Shown here: piece after piece, positions 26,348 to 34,600 of the stretch | How the letters are laid out: each line of letters opens with the position of its first letter | How positions within the stretch are numbered: position 1 is the stretch's first letter | NCBI GenBank assembly: GCA_014338005.1 | Contig: QUBZ01000006.1 | Span: 1-64,000 of the forward strand | Reading direction: 5' to 3' | DNA from: Chloroflexota bacterium | Lineage (GTDB): Bacteria; Chloroflexota; Anaerolineae; Aggregatilineales; Phototrophicaceae | DNA length: 64,000 nucleotides | Made by a program: the position numbers and the translations under genes | Notes under the pieces: generated by a model | The model's input: the letters and a program-made list of their open reading frames with translations, nothing else | The model's database searches: none | Told to the model about the DNA's origin: nothing

Positions 26348-27261
26348 TGTCCACACCAGATACACGCCGTCAGGAGCATATCCTGATCGTGGCTAAAGAT
26401 GAAGAACTCCGCACCAGCCTGACCGATACGCTTGAGTCGGTGGGCGGTTATACGGTGAACCAGGCCGGCAGCTTCGAGGATGCCCTGACCGAAATCCTGC
26501 TGACCGATTTTGATTTGATCGTTACCGAAGCCGAACTGCCGGATTTGAGCGGGATGGACCTGCTGGCGGTGGTGGGCGGCCTGCGCCCCAAAGCGCGGGT
26601 GATCGTTATTGATGACGATCTTTCTGCCAAAAGCGCGGTGGCCGTTTACCGCCTGGGCGCGGTGGACTACCTGTACAAACCGCTTAACATGACCTTCGTG
26701 CTGATGCAGATCGAGCGGCAGCTTGAAATTCGCCGCGCCGAAATACGGCTGGTCGAACACGTCGAGCCGCCGAAAATTCAGAAAGAAACGGTAGACCGCG
26801 CCCGCCGCCTGGACCCGCGCACGCGCCCGGCGGCGCTGGTGCTGGGGCGGCAGCAGTTCAAACGCATCAACTGGGAATTAAGCCGCCTGCTGGGGCATGT
26901 CAAAGCCCGTTTTGTGGGGCTGGTGGACAGCGACGGCAACATGGTCGGGGCGGCAGGCACGCTGGAGGACTATGACTTGCAGCTGCTCACCCAGGCGTTA
27001 AGCATTGACCACAGCGCCCAACGCTCCCTGGCAAGCATCCTGGAAGAAACCAAGTTCCATTCGACCTATTTTGAAGGGGACAACAACGGCGTTTATATTA
27101 TTGAATTCAGCGCGCCGTACACCGTTTCGCTGGCTGTCATCTGCGATACCGACGTAAAACCGGGTATGGTCTGGCTGTACAGCAAACGCACGGCCAACCT
27201 GATAGACGAAATCCTGAAGTCCATCCCCCTGCCAAAAACTGTGCCGCAAATTCATAGTTAA
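26347..27261 (+). CDS. Degenerate receiver fused to a Roadblock/LC7 domain
   Basis: 304 residues. The N-terminal 125 are receiver-like (HILIVAKDEELRTSL) but the phosphoacceptor Asp is Glu61 (LIVTEAELPD), and the acid pocket is Ala-Lys-Asp, so normal phosphorylation is unlikely; Glu may mimic the phosphorylated state. The C-terminal part (about 180-295; GLVDSDGNMVGAAG, then YTVSLAVIC) resembles Roadblock/LC7, a fold that regulates small GTPases such as MglA. It would link chemosensory signalling to a GTPase or polarity system. ATG 26347 overlaps the cheW stop. Ends 2 bases before a convergent GAF gene. Confidence 0.75.
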   Translation: MSTPDTRRQEHILIVAKDEELRTSLTDTLESVGGYTVNQAGSFEDALTEILLTDFDLIVTEAELPDLSGMDLLAVVGGLRPKARVIVIDDDLSAKSAVAVYRLGAVDYLYKPLNMTFVLMQIERQLEIRRAEIRLVEHVEPPKIQKETVDRARRLDPRTRPAALVLGRQQFKRINWELSRLLGHVKARFVGLVDSDGNMVGAAGTLEDYDLQLLTQALSIDHSAQRSLASILEETKFHSTYFEGDNNGVYIIEFSAPYTVSLAVICDTDVKPGMVWLYSKRTANLIDEILKSIPLPKTVPQIHS

Positions 27262-27263
27262 CG

Positions 27264-27710
27264 TTAAAGGTTTTCAACCTGCCGGTAAAGGGCTTCGAGT
27301 TCCTCCGGGCTGATGTCTATCTGCCGGTTGTTGGCGGCCTGCTCCGCCACCATCCACAGGCGGTTGACCACTTCCTTCGGGATGACGCCCATCCGGATAT
27401 GCTGGTCGAGATAAACCGCGCCGTATTCTTCCGCCGGGATAACCACCACCACGCGCAGATTGCTGAAACTGGTATTCGTCACCGGCGCGCGTTCGGGGTC
27501 CATCACGGCGTTGTTGGTGATGATCGGCTCGCCTTCATCCAGCGCCTGCCGGATGACCTCAATGCCGGTAAACTGCGGCGACAGCAGGTCAGCCTGTTCC
27601 AGATTCACGGTGGCGACGATGGAGAGATTGCCGTCGGCGGCCATCGCCCGTTCCGCGCCCGTTTTTTGCAGCGCGAGCCGCATAAAATTGACCAAAAACG
27701 TTGCGCTCAT
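27264..27710 (-). CDS. Small GAF-domain protein
   Basis: 148 residues. The pattern GIEVIRQALDEGEPIITNNA, VVVVIPAEEYGAVYLDQHI and a C-terminal helix is that of a GAF domain, used to sense small molecules. A preceding helix (NFMRLALQKTGAERAM) and GNLSIVATVN fit GAF start strands. No output domain is attached. It is convergent with the chemosensory operon and divergent from the nucleotidyltransferase gene. AAGGA lies eight bases before ATG 27710. Ligand unknown. Confidence 0.7.
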   Translation of the reverse strand: MSATFLVNFMRLALQKTGAERAMAADGNLSIVATVNLEQADLLSPQFTGIEVIRQALDEGEPIITNNAVMDPERAPVTNTSFSNLRVVVVIPAEEYGAVYLDQHIRMGVIPKEVVNRLWMVAEQAANNRQIDISPEELEALYRQVENL

Positions 27711-27772
27711 CGAAAAATCCTTGACTTCGCTCCGCCCGATGCTCCAGCCTGGAAACGGGTGTTAAAGTAAAG

Positions 27773-27778
27773 ATTATA
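27773..27778 (-). promoter_or_regulatory. Candidate -10 box of the GAF gene
   Basis: TATAAT on the minus strand about 63 bases upstream of the GAF gene start. The hexamer expected at -35 (ATGGCA) is a weak match. Confidence 0.35.
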
Positions 27779-27856
27779 CTCGCATTATGCTAACTTGCCA
27801 TGCCTGCCCTTTCACCATTTGTTAGAATAACCGCCTGAACTCGACAAGGAGGCGCT

Positions 27857-29158
27857 ATGGCTCAAATTCCTGTTTTGATTATCCTGGCCGGCGGGGCGTC
27901 GTCGCGCATGTGGCCGCTGCGCGAAAAATCACTGCTGCGGTTCGGCGCGCAGCCGCTGCTGACCGGCCAGCTTCAACGCTACCGGGCGCTTGGCTTCCGG
28001 CAGGCGGTGGTCGTCGCCAACCCCGAAAACCATGCCGATATAACCGGACTGGTGGCGCAGGTGGACAGCATGGATATACAGGTGGCCGTTCAGCCGGAGC
28101 CGCTTGGTATGGGCGACGCCATCCTGCGCGTCGAGCCGCTGCTGGCCGGGCGCGGACAGACGGCCTTGTACATCAACCAGGTGCATGACGTGGTGGACGA
28201 CAGCCTGCACCGCGCCCTGCTGGACGCCTACCAGGCCGACCCCGAAGCTACTTACCTGGCCGGGTACGAAACCCCCGATTATTTCCCCGGCGGCTACCTG
28301 ATTGTCGGCGGCGGCGGGCGCATCACCGGCATGGTGGAGAAACCCGGCGCAGCCAACCGCCCCAGCAATCTGGTGAGCATCGTCGCCCACATCCACCAGG
28401 ACGCCGGGCGGCTGTTCGACGCGCTGCGCGCCGAATACGCCAAAGCTGCCACCTCCGACGACCATTACGAACGCGCGATGGACGGCCTGATGAAAACCTC
28501 CGTCTACCGGGTCGTGCCTTACGCTGGCGTGTGGAGCGCCCTCAAATATCCCTGGCATGTGCTGGACGTGATGAACGTTTTCCTGGCGCAGATCAAAGGG
28601 CAGCAGGTGGCGGAAAGCGCCTTCGTCGCCAAAACGGCGGCGCTGGTCGGGGATGTGTTCATCGGCGAAGGCGCGAAAATCTTCCCTGGCGCGGCGGTGG
28701 TCGGCCCCGCTTACGTCGGCGCGCATACCATCGTCGGCAACAACTCGCTGGTGCGGAACTCGATGGTTCTCGACCGCTGCGAGGTCGGCTTTACGACCGA
28801 AATCGCCCGCAGCTACGTGGCCGACGGCTGCGCCATGCACGCCTGCCGGGTGCTGGATTCGGTGTTCGCGCCGGGGGTCAATTTTTCCGCCGGCTGCACC
28901 ACCGCCAACCTGCGGATTGACCGGGGATCCGTGCCGAGCATCGTCAAAGGGCAAAAGCTGGACACCGGGCGCGATAAACTGGGCGCGATCATCGGGCGCG
29001 GCGCTTTCCTGGCGGTGGATGTGATGACCATGCCGGGCGTGAAGATCGGGGAAGGCGCGCAGGTGGGGCCAGGGACGCACGTCATACGCGACGTGGCCGA
29101 CGGCCTTCGCATTTACGTCAAACAGGAATTGGGCGTGGTCGGCGGTGACGAAAGATGA
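27857..29158 (+). CDS. Sugar-phosphate nucleotidyltransferase with left-handed beta-helix
   Basis: 433 residues. The N-terminal nucleotidyltransferase domain starts LIILAGGASSRMWPLREKSL (signature GGxxxRxxPL with a Lys), with metal/sugar contacts later. From about 240 hexapeptide repeats form a left-handed beta-helix (GDVFIGEGAKIFPG, then PGVKIGEGAQVGPGTHV). This is the GlmU/GlgC/RmlA-like architecture, making an NDP-sugar from NTP and sugar 1-phosphate. The sugar is not certain. AAGGAGG precedes the ATG, and the stop overlaps the phosphohexomutase gene (ATGA), whose product would be its substrate. Confidence 0.85.
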   Translation: MAQIPVLIILAGGASSRMWPLREKSLLRFGAQPLLTGQLQRYRALGFRQAVVVANPENHADITGLVAQVDSMDIQVAVQPEPLGMGDAILRVEPLLAGRGQTALYINQVHDVVDDSLHRALLDAYQADPEATYLAGYETPDYFPGGYLIVGGGGRITGMVEKPGAANRPSNLVSIVAHIHQDAGRLFDALRAEYAKAATSDDHYERAMDGLMKTSVYRVVPYAGVWSALKYPWHVLDVMNVFLAQIKGQQVAESAFVAKTAALVGDVFIGEGAKIFPGAAVVGPAYVGAHTIVGNNSLVRNSMVLDRCEVGFTTEIARSYVADGCAMHACRVLDSVFAPGVNFSAGCTTANLRIDRGSVPSIVKGQKLDTGRDKLGAIIGRGAFLAVDVMTMPGVKIGEGAQVGPGTHVIRDVADGLRIYVKQELGVVGGDER

Positions 29159-30534
29159 TCGAGCCAAAAATCTTCAAAAAATATGATATTCGAGGCCAAG
29201 CCGAAGGCCCAAACGCCGCCATCACGCCGCAGGCCGCGCGGCTGATCGGCCAGGCGTTCGGCACGTATCTCCAGCGGATGGAAGGTAAAAAACTGGCCGT
29301 CGTCGGGCGCGACAACCGCACCACCTCATATGATCTGGCCGAAGCGGCGCTGCAAGGGCTGGCCGACAGCGGGTGCGGCGCGGTTCAGATCGGCCTGGTT
29401 TCGACGCCGCTGGTGTACTGGGAAGCCATCCAGCGCGGCGAGGCCGGCGGTGTGATGGTCACGGGCAGCCATCTCGCGCCCGACCAGAACGGCTTCAAGC
29501 TGAGCGTTGGGGCGCGCAACCTATATGACGAAAAAATTCAACTGCTGCGACTGCTGATCGAACGGAATGAACTGGCGTATGGCTCTGCCGAAATCGAACT
29601 GGACGAAACCACCTACAGCCGTTATGTCCGCGACCTGGAAAAACGTCTGCCCCGGATGAGGCCGCTTAAAATCGTGATGGACGCCGGAAACGGCACGGCG
29701 GGGCTGTTTGCGCCCAATCTGTTCAAACGCTGGGGACATACACTGGTGGAGTGCCTGTACTGCGAGCCGAATGGCCGCTACCCCAACCACCAGCCCGACC
29801 CGCAGCAGCCGCAGAATTTACAGGCGCTTTGCGCGGCAGTGCGCGCCGCCGGGGCAGACATCGGCCTGGCCTTCGACGGCGACGGCGACCGGGTGGGCGT
29901 GGTGGACGAAACCGGCCAGATCATCGTGGCCGACCGCGTGCTGGCCCTGCTGGCGCGCGACCTGCTGGCGCGGCGTCCCGGCGCGGCGGTGGTGGCGGAT
30001 GTGTTGAGCAGCCAGGTATTGTTCGACGAAATAACGCGCTCCGGCGGCCAGCCGGTGATGTGGATCAGCGGCCATTCCCTGATTAAAGCCAAAATGGCAG
30101 AAATCGGCGCGCCGCTGGGCGGCGAAATGAGCGGGCATATCTTCATGGGCGAGGATTATTACGGCTTCGATGACGCCTATTTTGTGGCCGGTCGGCTGTT
30201 ACAACTGCTGGCGGCGGGCAACAGGCCGCTTTCCCAACTGGATGCAGAACTGCCTCGCCTGTACAGCACGCCGGAATACCGCCCCCACTGCCCCGACGAG
30301 GCCAAATCGCGCGTCATCGCCGGCGTGAAAGACGCATTGGCCGGGCGCGGCGACATCGTGGACGTAGATGGCATTCGTATTCGCTTCGAGCGTGGTTGGG
30401 GGCTGCTGCGCGCCAGCAATACCGAGCCGGTATTGAGCCTGCGTTTTGAGGGGCAGACCGAGGCCGACGCGCTGGCCTACCGGGACGTGTTTTTCGAGGC
30501 ACTGGCGGCCTTCCCGGAAGTCGTGTTAACCTGA
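29155..30534 (+). CDS. Phosphoglucomutase/phosphomannomutase family protein
   Basis: 459-residue alpha-D-phosphohexomutase interconverting hexose 6- and 1-phosphates. Signature sites: catalytic Ser in VTGSHLAPDQNGFK (usual form TASHNP; here Gly and Leu replace Ala and Asn), the Mg loop DGDGDRVGVV, sugar-binding GEMSGHIF and phosphate-binding RASNTEPVLSLR. It should supply sugar 1-phosphate to the coupled nucleotidyltransferase. ManB/AlgC-like enzymes are closest in motif order; glucose, mannose and glucosamine substrates are all possible. Confidence 0.9.
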   Translation: MIEPKIFKKYDIRGQAEGPNAAITPQAARLIGQAFGTYLQRMEGKKLAVVGRDNRTTSYDLAEAALQGLADSGCGAVQIGLVSTPLVYWEAIQRGEAGGVMVTGSHLAPDQNGFKLSVGARNLYDEKIQLLRLLIERNELAYGSAEIELDETTYSRYVRDLEKRLPRMRPLKIVMDAGNGTAGLFAPNLFKRWGHTLVECLYCEPNGRYPNHQPDPQQPQNLQALCAAVRAAGADIGLAFDGDGDRVGVVDETGQIIVADRVLALLARDLLARRPGAAVVADVLSSQVLFDEITRSGGQPVMWISGHSLIKAKMAEIGAPLGGEMSGHIFMGEDYYGFDDAYFVAGRLLQLLAAGNRPLSQLDAELPRLYSTPEYRPHCPDEAKSRVIAGVKDALAGRGDIVDVDGIRIRFERGWGLLRASNTEPVLSLRFEGQTEADALAYRDVFFEALAAFPEVVLT

Positions 30535-30556
30535 AACGCGGGGGGCGCGCCGCCCA

Positions 30557-31162
30557 TCAGTTCCCTAATTTTTCCAGCGCCTCGGTTGCCCGGCGTTTCA
30601 AAAAAATGTCGCCCGTCTGCGAAACCGCGTTCAGCGCCGGTACGGCGCGCCGGTCGCCAAGCTGCCCCAGCGCCCAGGCCGCGTTATAACGCGCCCACAG
30701 GCCGTCGCCGGACAGCACCGCCAGCAGGGCGTCTACCGCTTCGGCGGCCTTCAGCATCCCCAGGGCGACCGCGGCGCTGCCCTGCACCCAGTCTTCCCGG
30801 TCGGCCAGCAGTTCGATCAACGGCTGGACGGCCCGCCGCGCGCCGATGCGCCCTAGCGCGTTGGCCGCGCCGCCCCGCACCCAGGGGTCGTCATCCCACA
30901 GGCAGTTCAACAGTGTTTCCACCGCGCGGCTGTCCCCGATGTACCCCAGCGCCAGCGCCGAATTGCGCCGGACACCCGCATCCGGGTTCAGCAGCGCCTC
31001 GATCAGCGGTTCTACCGCGTCGGGGTCACGGATTTCGCCAAGCGCCGAGGCCGCCCAGTCCTGCACCGTCGGGTTTTCGTCGGTCAGCAGGGTATCAATC
31101 AGGGGGCGGACGCTGCGCCGGTCGCCGATCATACCCAGCGCCCAGGCCGCGTAATAACGCAC
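30557..31162 (-). CDS. HEAT-repeat protein (5' end frameshifted)
   Basis: 201 residues as read from GTG 31162: six HEAT/PBS-lyase-type repeats with the pattern VRxxAAxALGxIGDxRAVxPLIxxL. Such solenoids bind proteins; no catalysis is implied. The frame is open further upstream and encodes NLAALKHESW directly before residue 1, completing the first repeat, but has no start codon there. A good start (ATG 31251 with GAGGA upstream) is in another frame, which stops at 31180. So the gene seems to carry a one-base indel near its 5' end, or the GTG is a secondary start. Downstream of the KARI-like gene on the same strand. Confidence 0.75.
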   Translation of the reverse strand: MRYYAAWALGMIGDRRSVRPLIDTLLTDENPTVQDWAASALGEIRDPDAVEPLIEALLNPDAGVRRNSALALGYIGDSRAVETLLNCLWDDDPWVRGGAANALGRIGARRAVQPLIELLADREDWVQGSAAVALGMLKAAEAVDALLAVLSGDGLWARYNAAWALGQLGDRRAVPALNAVSQTGDIFLKRRATEALEKLGN

Positions 31163-31179
31163 CCGCCAGCTTTCGTGCT

Positions 31180-31251
31180 TCAGCGCCGCGAGGTTTCGCT
31201 TAACTGCCCGATCAGTCGGGCGATACGTTCGGCATTTTGCACATCGGGCAT
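31180..31251 (-). pseudogene. Out-of-frame original 5' end of the HEAT-repeat gene
   Basis: ATG 31251, with GAGGA about nine bases upstream and 17 bases after the previous gene's stop, reads MPDVQNAERIARLIGQLSET and then stops at 31180. The HEAT frame takes over within this interval. The distance from this ATG to GTG 31162 is 89 bases, so the two frames are joined by losing two bases or gaining one. Confidence 0.5.
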
Positions 31252-31268
31252 AAGGTTTTCATCCTCGG

Positions 31269-32270
31269 TTACAGACTGGAATCGCCCGGACGCCCCAGCA
31301 AATCAAGCACCTGCTGTTCGAGTTCAAACAGTTCCAGTTCTTTCTGGTTTTTCAGCAGCCCGTTCAAACGGCGGCAGCCGTCCGCCACATCTTTGGCCCA
31401 TTCCTGGGCAAACCGGCCATCGTGGATTTCATCCAGCGTAACTTCCATCAGCCGCTCCAGCTTCAGGTCGTTGAAACGATCCAAACGGCTGAACATGCCG
31501 TACTGCCCGGTCAGGGAAGCCCGGTGCAGCGCGGGCAGCAGCCCTGTGCTTTCGGCCTGGTGCAGATAGTCGCCCAATTCGCCGGACAGATACAGTTCCG
31601 TCACGACCGCCTCCGGCGGATAGCCCCGGCTGACCAGCAGGCTGGCTGCTTTGACCATCACATGCTGCAACATCGGCAGGACGACCTGCTGGGCGAACAG
31701 GTCAAGTTCGGCTTCCTGCTCGAAGCTCACTTCCACCGCGCCGCCGCGCAGCGCGCCGCAGGCTTTCGCCAGCGCCAGCAGAACCGGCCATGCCTGGCCG
31801 GTGGCGTCCTGGCCGACGGCCACAAAACTGCAAAATCCCTCGCCGCTTTCAAAACGTTCGCGCAGGGCCGCGCCCAGCATTCGCGGCGCGACCAGCCCCA
31901 CGTCCACAAAAGCCGGCGCTTCGATAAAACCGAAAGCGACATTGTAGGCGCTGCCAAAAACCAGCATATCGCCGCGTTTGAGATGCGGCGAAACCAGTTC
32001 CAGATAAAATTCCGGCATCACTTCGTCCGGCAGCAGCATAAAGATGATCTGCGAGCGCCGAACCGCCTCCTCAATCGAGACGGTTTCAAAACCCTCCGCC
32101 CGCGCCTGGTCGCGGCTGTTTTCACCCCGCGCGCCGATCACCGCCGCCACGCCGCTGTCGCGCAGGTTTAGCGCCATGGCGCGGCCCAGATTGCTATAAC
32201 CGATGATGCCGACCTGCCTGCCGGACAAATCACCGAGATCGCCATCGTCTTCATGATACACAAAGGGCAT
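31269..32270 (-). CDS. Ketol-acid-reductoisomerase-like protein (IlvC paralogue, altered active site)
   Basis: 333 residues, aligned by eye along the whole length to class I ketol-acid reductoisomerase: LSGRQVGIIGYSNLGRAMAL is the NADPH site, IIFMLLPDEVMPEFY the second strand, and ELDLFAQQVVLPML the metal-site helix. Known KARI residues differ: VAPKGPGH reads VAPRMLGA (Lys to Arg), and the helix ETDLFGEQ reads ELDLFAQQ (metal-binding Glu to Gln). The conserved Asp stays. It may have lost acetolactate chemistry and act on another substrate or as a binding protein. No other ilv genes are near. AGGATG precedes ATG 32270. Confidence 0.75.
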   Translation of the reverse strand: MPFVYHEDDGDLGDLSGRQVGIIGYSNLGRAMALNLRDSGVAAVIGARGENSRDQARAEGFETVSIEEAVRRSQIIFMLLPDEVMPEFYLELVSPHLKRGDMLVFGSAYNVAFGFIEAPAFVDVGLVAPRMLGAALRERFESGEGFCSFVAVGQDATGQAWPVLLALAKACGALRGGAVEVSFEQEAELDLFAQQVVLPMLQHVMVKAASLLVSRGYPPEAVVTELYLSGELGDYLHQAESTGLLPALHRASLTGQYGMFSRLDRFNDLKLERLMEVTLDEIHDGRFAQEWAKDVADGCRRLNGLLKNQKELELFELEQQVLDLLGRPGDSSL

Positions 32271-32346
32271 AGCAACATCCTGCCGGCGAACCGGCCAATC
32301 TGTAGCAGATCAGAAAATATCACACCAGAAGCCTGTCGCGCAAGCC

Positions 32347-33195
32347 CTACAGGGTTATTACCCAGTATGGCAGGTCATAACCGTTGGGGGCAAAGCCGTA
32401 CCGTTCGTACAGGCGGCGCGAACGCCGGTTGCTGGACTGGGTATTTAAGGTCATGCCGTAAATACCCCGGCGGAAAAATCGCTGAAGCCCATCGGCCAGC
32501 AGCGCGCCGCCCAGCCCCAACCCCTGAACCGAGGGAATCACCGCCAGCCGCGCCAGATGCGCCCCATCAAAATACAGCGTGCTGAGTTGATACCCCACCA
32601 TCATATCATCCAGCAGGCCGACCGTACAGCTTGCCGAAATACGAACTGCCTGCCGCAGTTCGTCCGGCGAAAGCTGCCAGGGCGGCTCGAAAGCGGCGTT
32701 ATCCACCCGCGCCAGTTCATCCAGGTCTTCCGGCTGCGCCGCGCGGATGACCAGCCGGTTCGGCAGCGTTTCCGGCAGTTCGGCCCCATTGCGCGCCAGG
32801 GTGATGATGTCCTCGACATAACGGAAGCCCAATACCGGCACGTAACGCACAATCCAGTCGCGCACGGCCAGCAGCGCCACCGTCTGGACGTACCGGCTGC
32901 GTAGTTCGATGACCAGGTCTTCCCACAGGGCGCGCAGCACCCGCGAATGATCGGACTGGTGGTGGATGGCCGCCAGCCGCAGCCAGCAGGTGCGGTTTAA
33001 GGGGGACGAAACACCCATCACGCCGACCAGCCGCCCGCGCTGCCAGGCGCACCGCATCGGCACACTTTGCGTATCCAGCCATTGATCGGTTTCCTGCCAG
33101 TCGAGATGCGAATGCACCAGCTCACTGTGGAAGATTAAATCGCGCACGCGCTGTAAATAGCGGCGCTCGTAGGGGGTGACGACAATGGGAATCAA
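32347..33195 (-). CDS. GNAT-family N-acetyltransferase (tandem-GNAT size)
   Basis: 282 residues. The C-terminal half is a GNAT domain: LARLAVIPSVQGLGLGGALL holds the acetyl-CoA pyrophosphate loop (QGLGLGGAL), followed by LNTQSSNRRSRRLYERYGF typical of RimI-like enzymes. The N-terminal half also looks GNAT-like without the CoA loop. Start is TTG 33195 with AGGA upstream; no better start is present. It lies 28 bases downstream of the DnaC-like gene on the same strand. The acceptor may be a protein N-terminus or a small amine. Confidence 0.75.
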   Translation of the reverse strand: MIPIVVTPYERRYLQRVRDLIFHSELVHSHLDWQETDQWLDTQSVPMRCAWQRGRLVGVMGVSSPLNRTCWLRLAAIHHQSDHSRVLRALWEDLVIELRSRYVQTVALLAVRDWIVRYVPVLGFRYVEDIITLARNGAELPETLPNRLVIRAAQPEDLDELARVDNAAFEPPWQLSPDELRQAVRISASCTVGLLDDMMVGYQLSTLYFDGAHLARLAVIPSVQGLGLGGALLADGLQRFFRRGIYGMTLNTQSSNRRSRRLYERYGFAPNGYDLPYWVITL

Positions 33196-33223
33196 CGTCT
33201 ATCCTATCCTGCCCCGGCACATC

Positions 33224-34600
33224 TCAGACGCGCTTTTTTCGCAAGGGGTAGCCCTGCGCGGTAATGGCAAACGTGGTGCAGCACTGGTCATCAATCAGCC
33301 GGCTCTGGATGCGTTTGTCCAGTTCTTCCAGCCGCCGGGCGGTGGTGATGACGGTGGGCAGGCGCGCGACGTAGCGGTAATCCATGATCTGGAACAGTTT
33401 TTCCCTGGCCCAGGCGCTGGAATTTTCTGTCCCCAGGTCATCCAGCACCAGAAACGCGGCGCTGCGTACCATCTGAAACCGGCGGTCGAACCGGACGGGC
33501 GTATCAGGATAATAAGCATCCCGCAGGTGATCCAGCAAATCCGGCACAGTGATAAAGACTACCTGCGCCCCCTGCTGTTCCCGAAAATGCGCGATTGCGG
33601 CGGCCAGATGCGTTTTGCCGCAGCCATACGGCCCCAGGAACACCAGCCAGCCCTGGGGACTCGCAGCGTAGGAGTGGGCGATTTGCAGCGCCATATCCAG
33701 GTTGCGGTGTTCGTCCGGCGTCACATAATGGCGGGTATCAAAATTTTCAAACGTTTTTTCTTTATACAGGCTCAGGCTGGACAGCAGCGTATCGCGCTGG
33801 TTTTGAATGGCCGAGCGGTAATCCGGGGCGGTGATTTTGACGCGGTGAACAAAATCCTGGTCAAGCAGGCGGCTGCGAATACGCGGGTCGAGGGCATCCA
33901 GTTCGGCATTGGTCGTCACCACCATCGGCAGGCGGCGGCTGTAGCGAAAATTAAGCAGTTGGAACAGTTTTTCCTGCGCCCAACTGCTGGCGTTTTCCGC
34001 GCCCAGATCATCCAGAATCAACAGCGGCACGTTCCGCACACGGTCGAACAGCTCGTCGTAGCCGATTTCGGAAGCCGGGCCGAAGGTATTCCGCAGGTAA
34101 TCCAGCAAATCCGGCACGGTAAGGAACAGCACAATATCCCCCTGGGCCAGCCGCGCATTGCCGACCGCCGCCGCCAGATGCGTTTTGCCGCAGCCGTAAC
34201 CACCTTCCAGCAGCAGCCAGCCCTCCGGTTCGGCGGCAAAGTTTTGCGCCACCCCCAGGGCCATCCTCAGCGAATCCGCTTCCGGCTGGGTGAGCGTGGA
34301 CAGGCTGGTGTTAAAACTCTCGAATACCTTATCGGCGTAAGCGTCCAGGTTGCTGAACCGGCGCAGCCTGTCCTGCCGCTCCAGGTCTTTTTCGACCGGG
34401 TTGTTCGGGCAGCGAAACAGCTTGCCAAAACGCGGGTCGTTTACCGGCACATCGTACCGCACGACGCCTAACCCCTGGCAAATCGGCTCGCCGCCGCAGA
34501 TTCGGCAGCGGCCTTCGTCATCAGTGTTTGATGAATCGGGATAGTTCTCCTGTGACATAACTTTGTCCATCTTGCTCAGGATACTGCCCAGCGATTTCAC
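33224..34600 (-). CDS. Tandem DnaC-like helicase loader (two AAA+ domains)
   Basis: 458 residues. An N-terminal Cys-rich region (CRICGGEP, then a third Cys in LFRCPN) resembles the zinc site of DnaC/DnaI-like loaders. Two successive DnaC/IstB-type AAA+ modules follow, each with Walker A (GGYGCGKTHLAAAVG and GPYGCGKTHLAAAIA), Walker B (LLILDDLGAENAS and FLVLDDLGTENSS) and arginine-rich C-termini. Loaders normally have one such domain. Its place with DnaD and DnaB genes points to loading of the replicative helicase. GTG 34600 has GGGAAG six bases upstream but overlaps the DnaD gene by 80 bases; ATG 34570 or 34558 are alternatives. Confidence 0.85.
   Translation of the reverse strand: MKSLGSILSKMDKVMSQENYPDSSNTDDEGRCRICGGEPICQGLGVVRYDVPVNDPRFGKLFRCPNNPVEKDLERQDRLRRFSNLDAYADKVFESFNTSLSTLTQPEADSLRMALGVAQNFAAEPEGWLLLEGGYGCGKTHLAAAVGNARLAQGDIVLFLTVPDLLDYLRNTFGPASEIGYDELFDRVRNVPLLILDDLGAENASSWAQEKLFQLLNFRYSRRLPMVVTTNAELDALDPRIRSRLLDQDFVHRVKITAPDYRSAIQNQRDTLLSSLSLYKEKTFENFDTRHYVTPDEHRNLDMALQIAHSYAASPQGWLVFLGPYGCGKTHLAAAIAHFREQQGAQVVFITVPDLLDHLRDAYYPDTPVRFDRRFQMVRSAAFLVLDDLGTENSSAWAREKLFQIMDYRYVARLPTVITTARRLEELDKRIQSRLIDDQCCTTFAITAQGYPLRKKRV

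Noticed and set aside
27929-29167. 412-codon minus-strand open frame opposite the nucleotidyltransferase
   Set aside because: His/Gly/Val-rich antisense translation without a domain; the plus-strand gene has signature motifs and a strong Shine-Dalgarno.
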